Below are positions 5,441-5,441 of a DNA stretch of 5,441 nucleotides, piece by piece. The first letter of the stretch is position 1; every line of letters starts with the position of its first letter. Location: assembly GCA_027625355.1 (NCBI GenBank), contig JAQBWI010000079.1:1-5441 (forward strand), in the 5' to 3' direction. This DNA is from Pseudomonadota bacterium. GTDB lineage: Bacteria; Pseudomonadota; Alphaproteobacteria; HIMB59; GCA-002718135. Both the position numbers and the translations under genes were made by a program. The notes below the pieces were generated by a model, which was not told where the DNA came from, did no database searches, and saw nothing but the letters and a program-made list of their open reading frames with translations.

Positions 5441-5441
5441 G

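Noticed and set aside
1..5441. tRNA, rRNA, CRISPR array, insertion sequence, phage or defence genes
   Set aside because: No cloverleaf-like sequence, spaced repeats, transposase or integrase motifs, or terminal inverted repeats were seen on either strand.

Overview
This is a strongly AT-rich, gene-dense stretch of a bacterial chromosome. Gaps are 110 bases or less. AT-rich codons, AAA/AAT/ATT-heavy proteins, few recognisable Shine-Dalgarno sites and an IalB-type gene beside argG all suggest a free-living marine alphaproteobacterium of the SAR11 (Pelagibacterales) type. That assignment comes from protein style and gene content, not from a marker gene.

Left part, plus strand: the window opens in the 3' end of a cytochrome c maturation gene (ccmH-like, stop at 223). 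After a 90-base leader holding an inverted repeat and a clear AGGAGG site comes a single gene for a periplasmic polar amino acid-binding protein (314-1159). It ends at a strong intrinsic terminator (1181-1212). Next are a small SAM-methyltransferase-like gene of unknown substrate (1270-1845), a one-repeat YggT membrane protein (1873-2157) and folD (2159-3043). The yggT and folD genes are one base apart and surely co-transcribed.

Right part, minus strand, reading right to left: the 3' end of an invasion-associated-locus-B-like secreted protein (cut by the window edge, stop at 5093), argG (3910-5091) and a small GT9/heptosyltransferase-like gene (3051-3905). They are spaced by 1 and 4 bases, so they look like one operon. 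It converges on folD, and a short hairpin that overlaps both stop codons may stop transcription from both sides.

Functionally the window mixes housekeeping genes (haem-protein maturation, one-carbon folate metabolism, arginine biosynthesis), nutrient capture (the binding protein) and two small genes that look like surface-glycan or other accessory functions (the methyltransferase-like and glycosyltransferase-like genes). I see no CRISPR array, transposon, tRNA, rRNA, phage module or defence system, and no evidence of a wholly new system. The points most worth checking are the leader of the binding-protein gene, the altered SAM-binding motif, and the N-terminus of the glycosyltransferase, which starts directly at its glycine loop.
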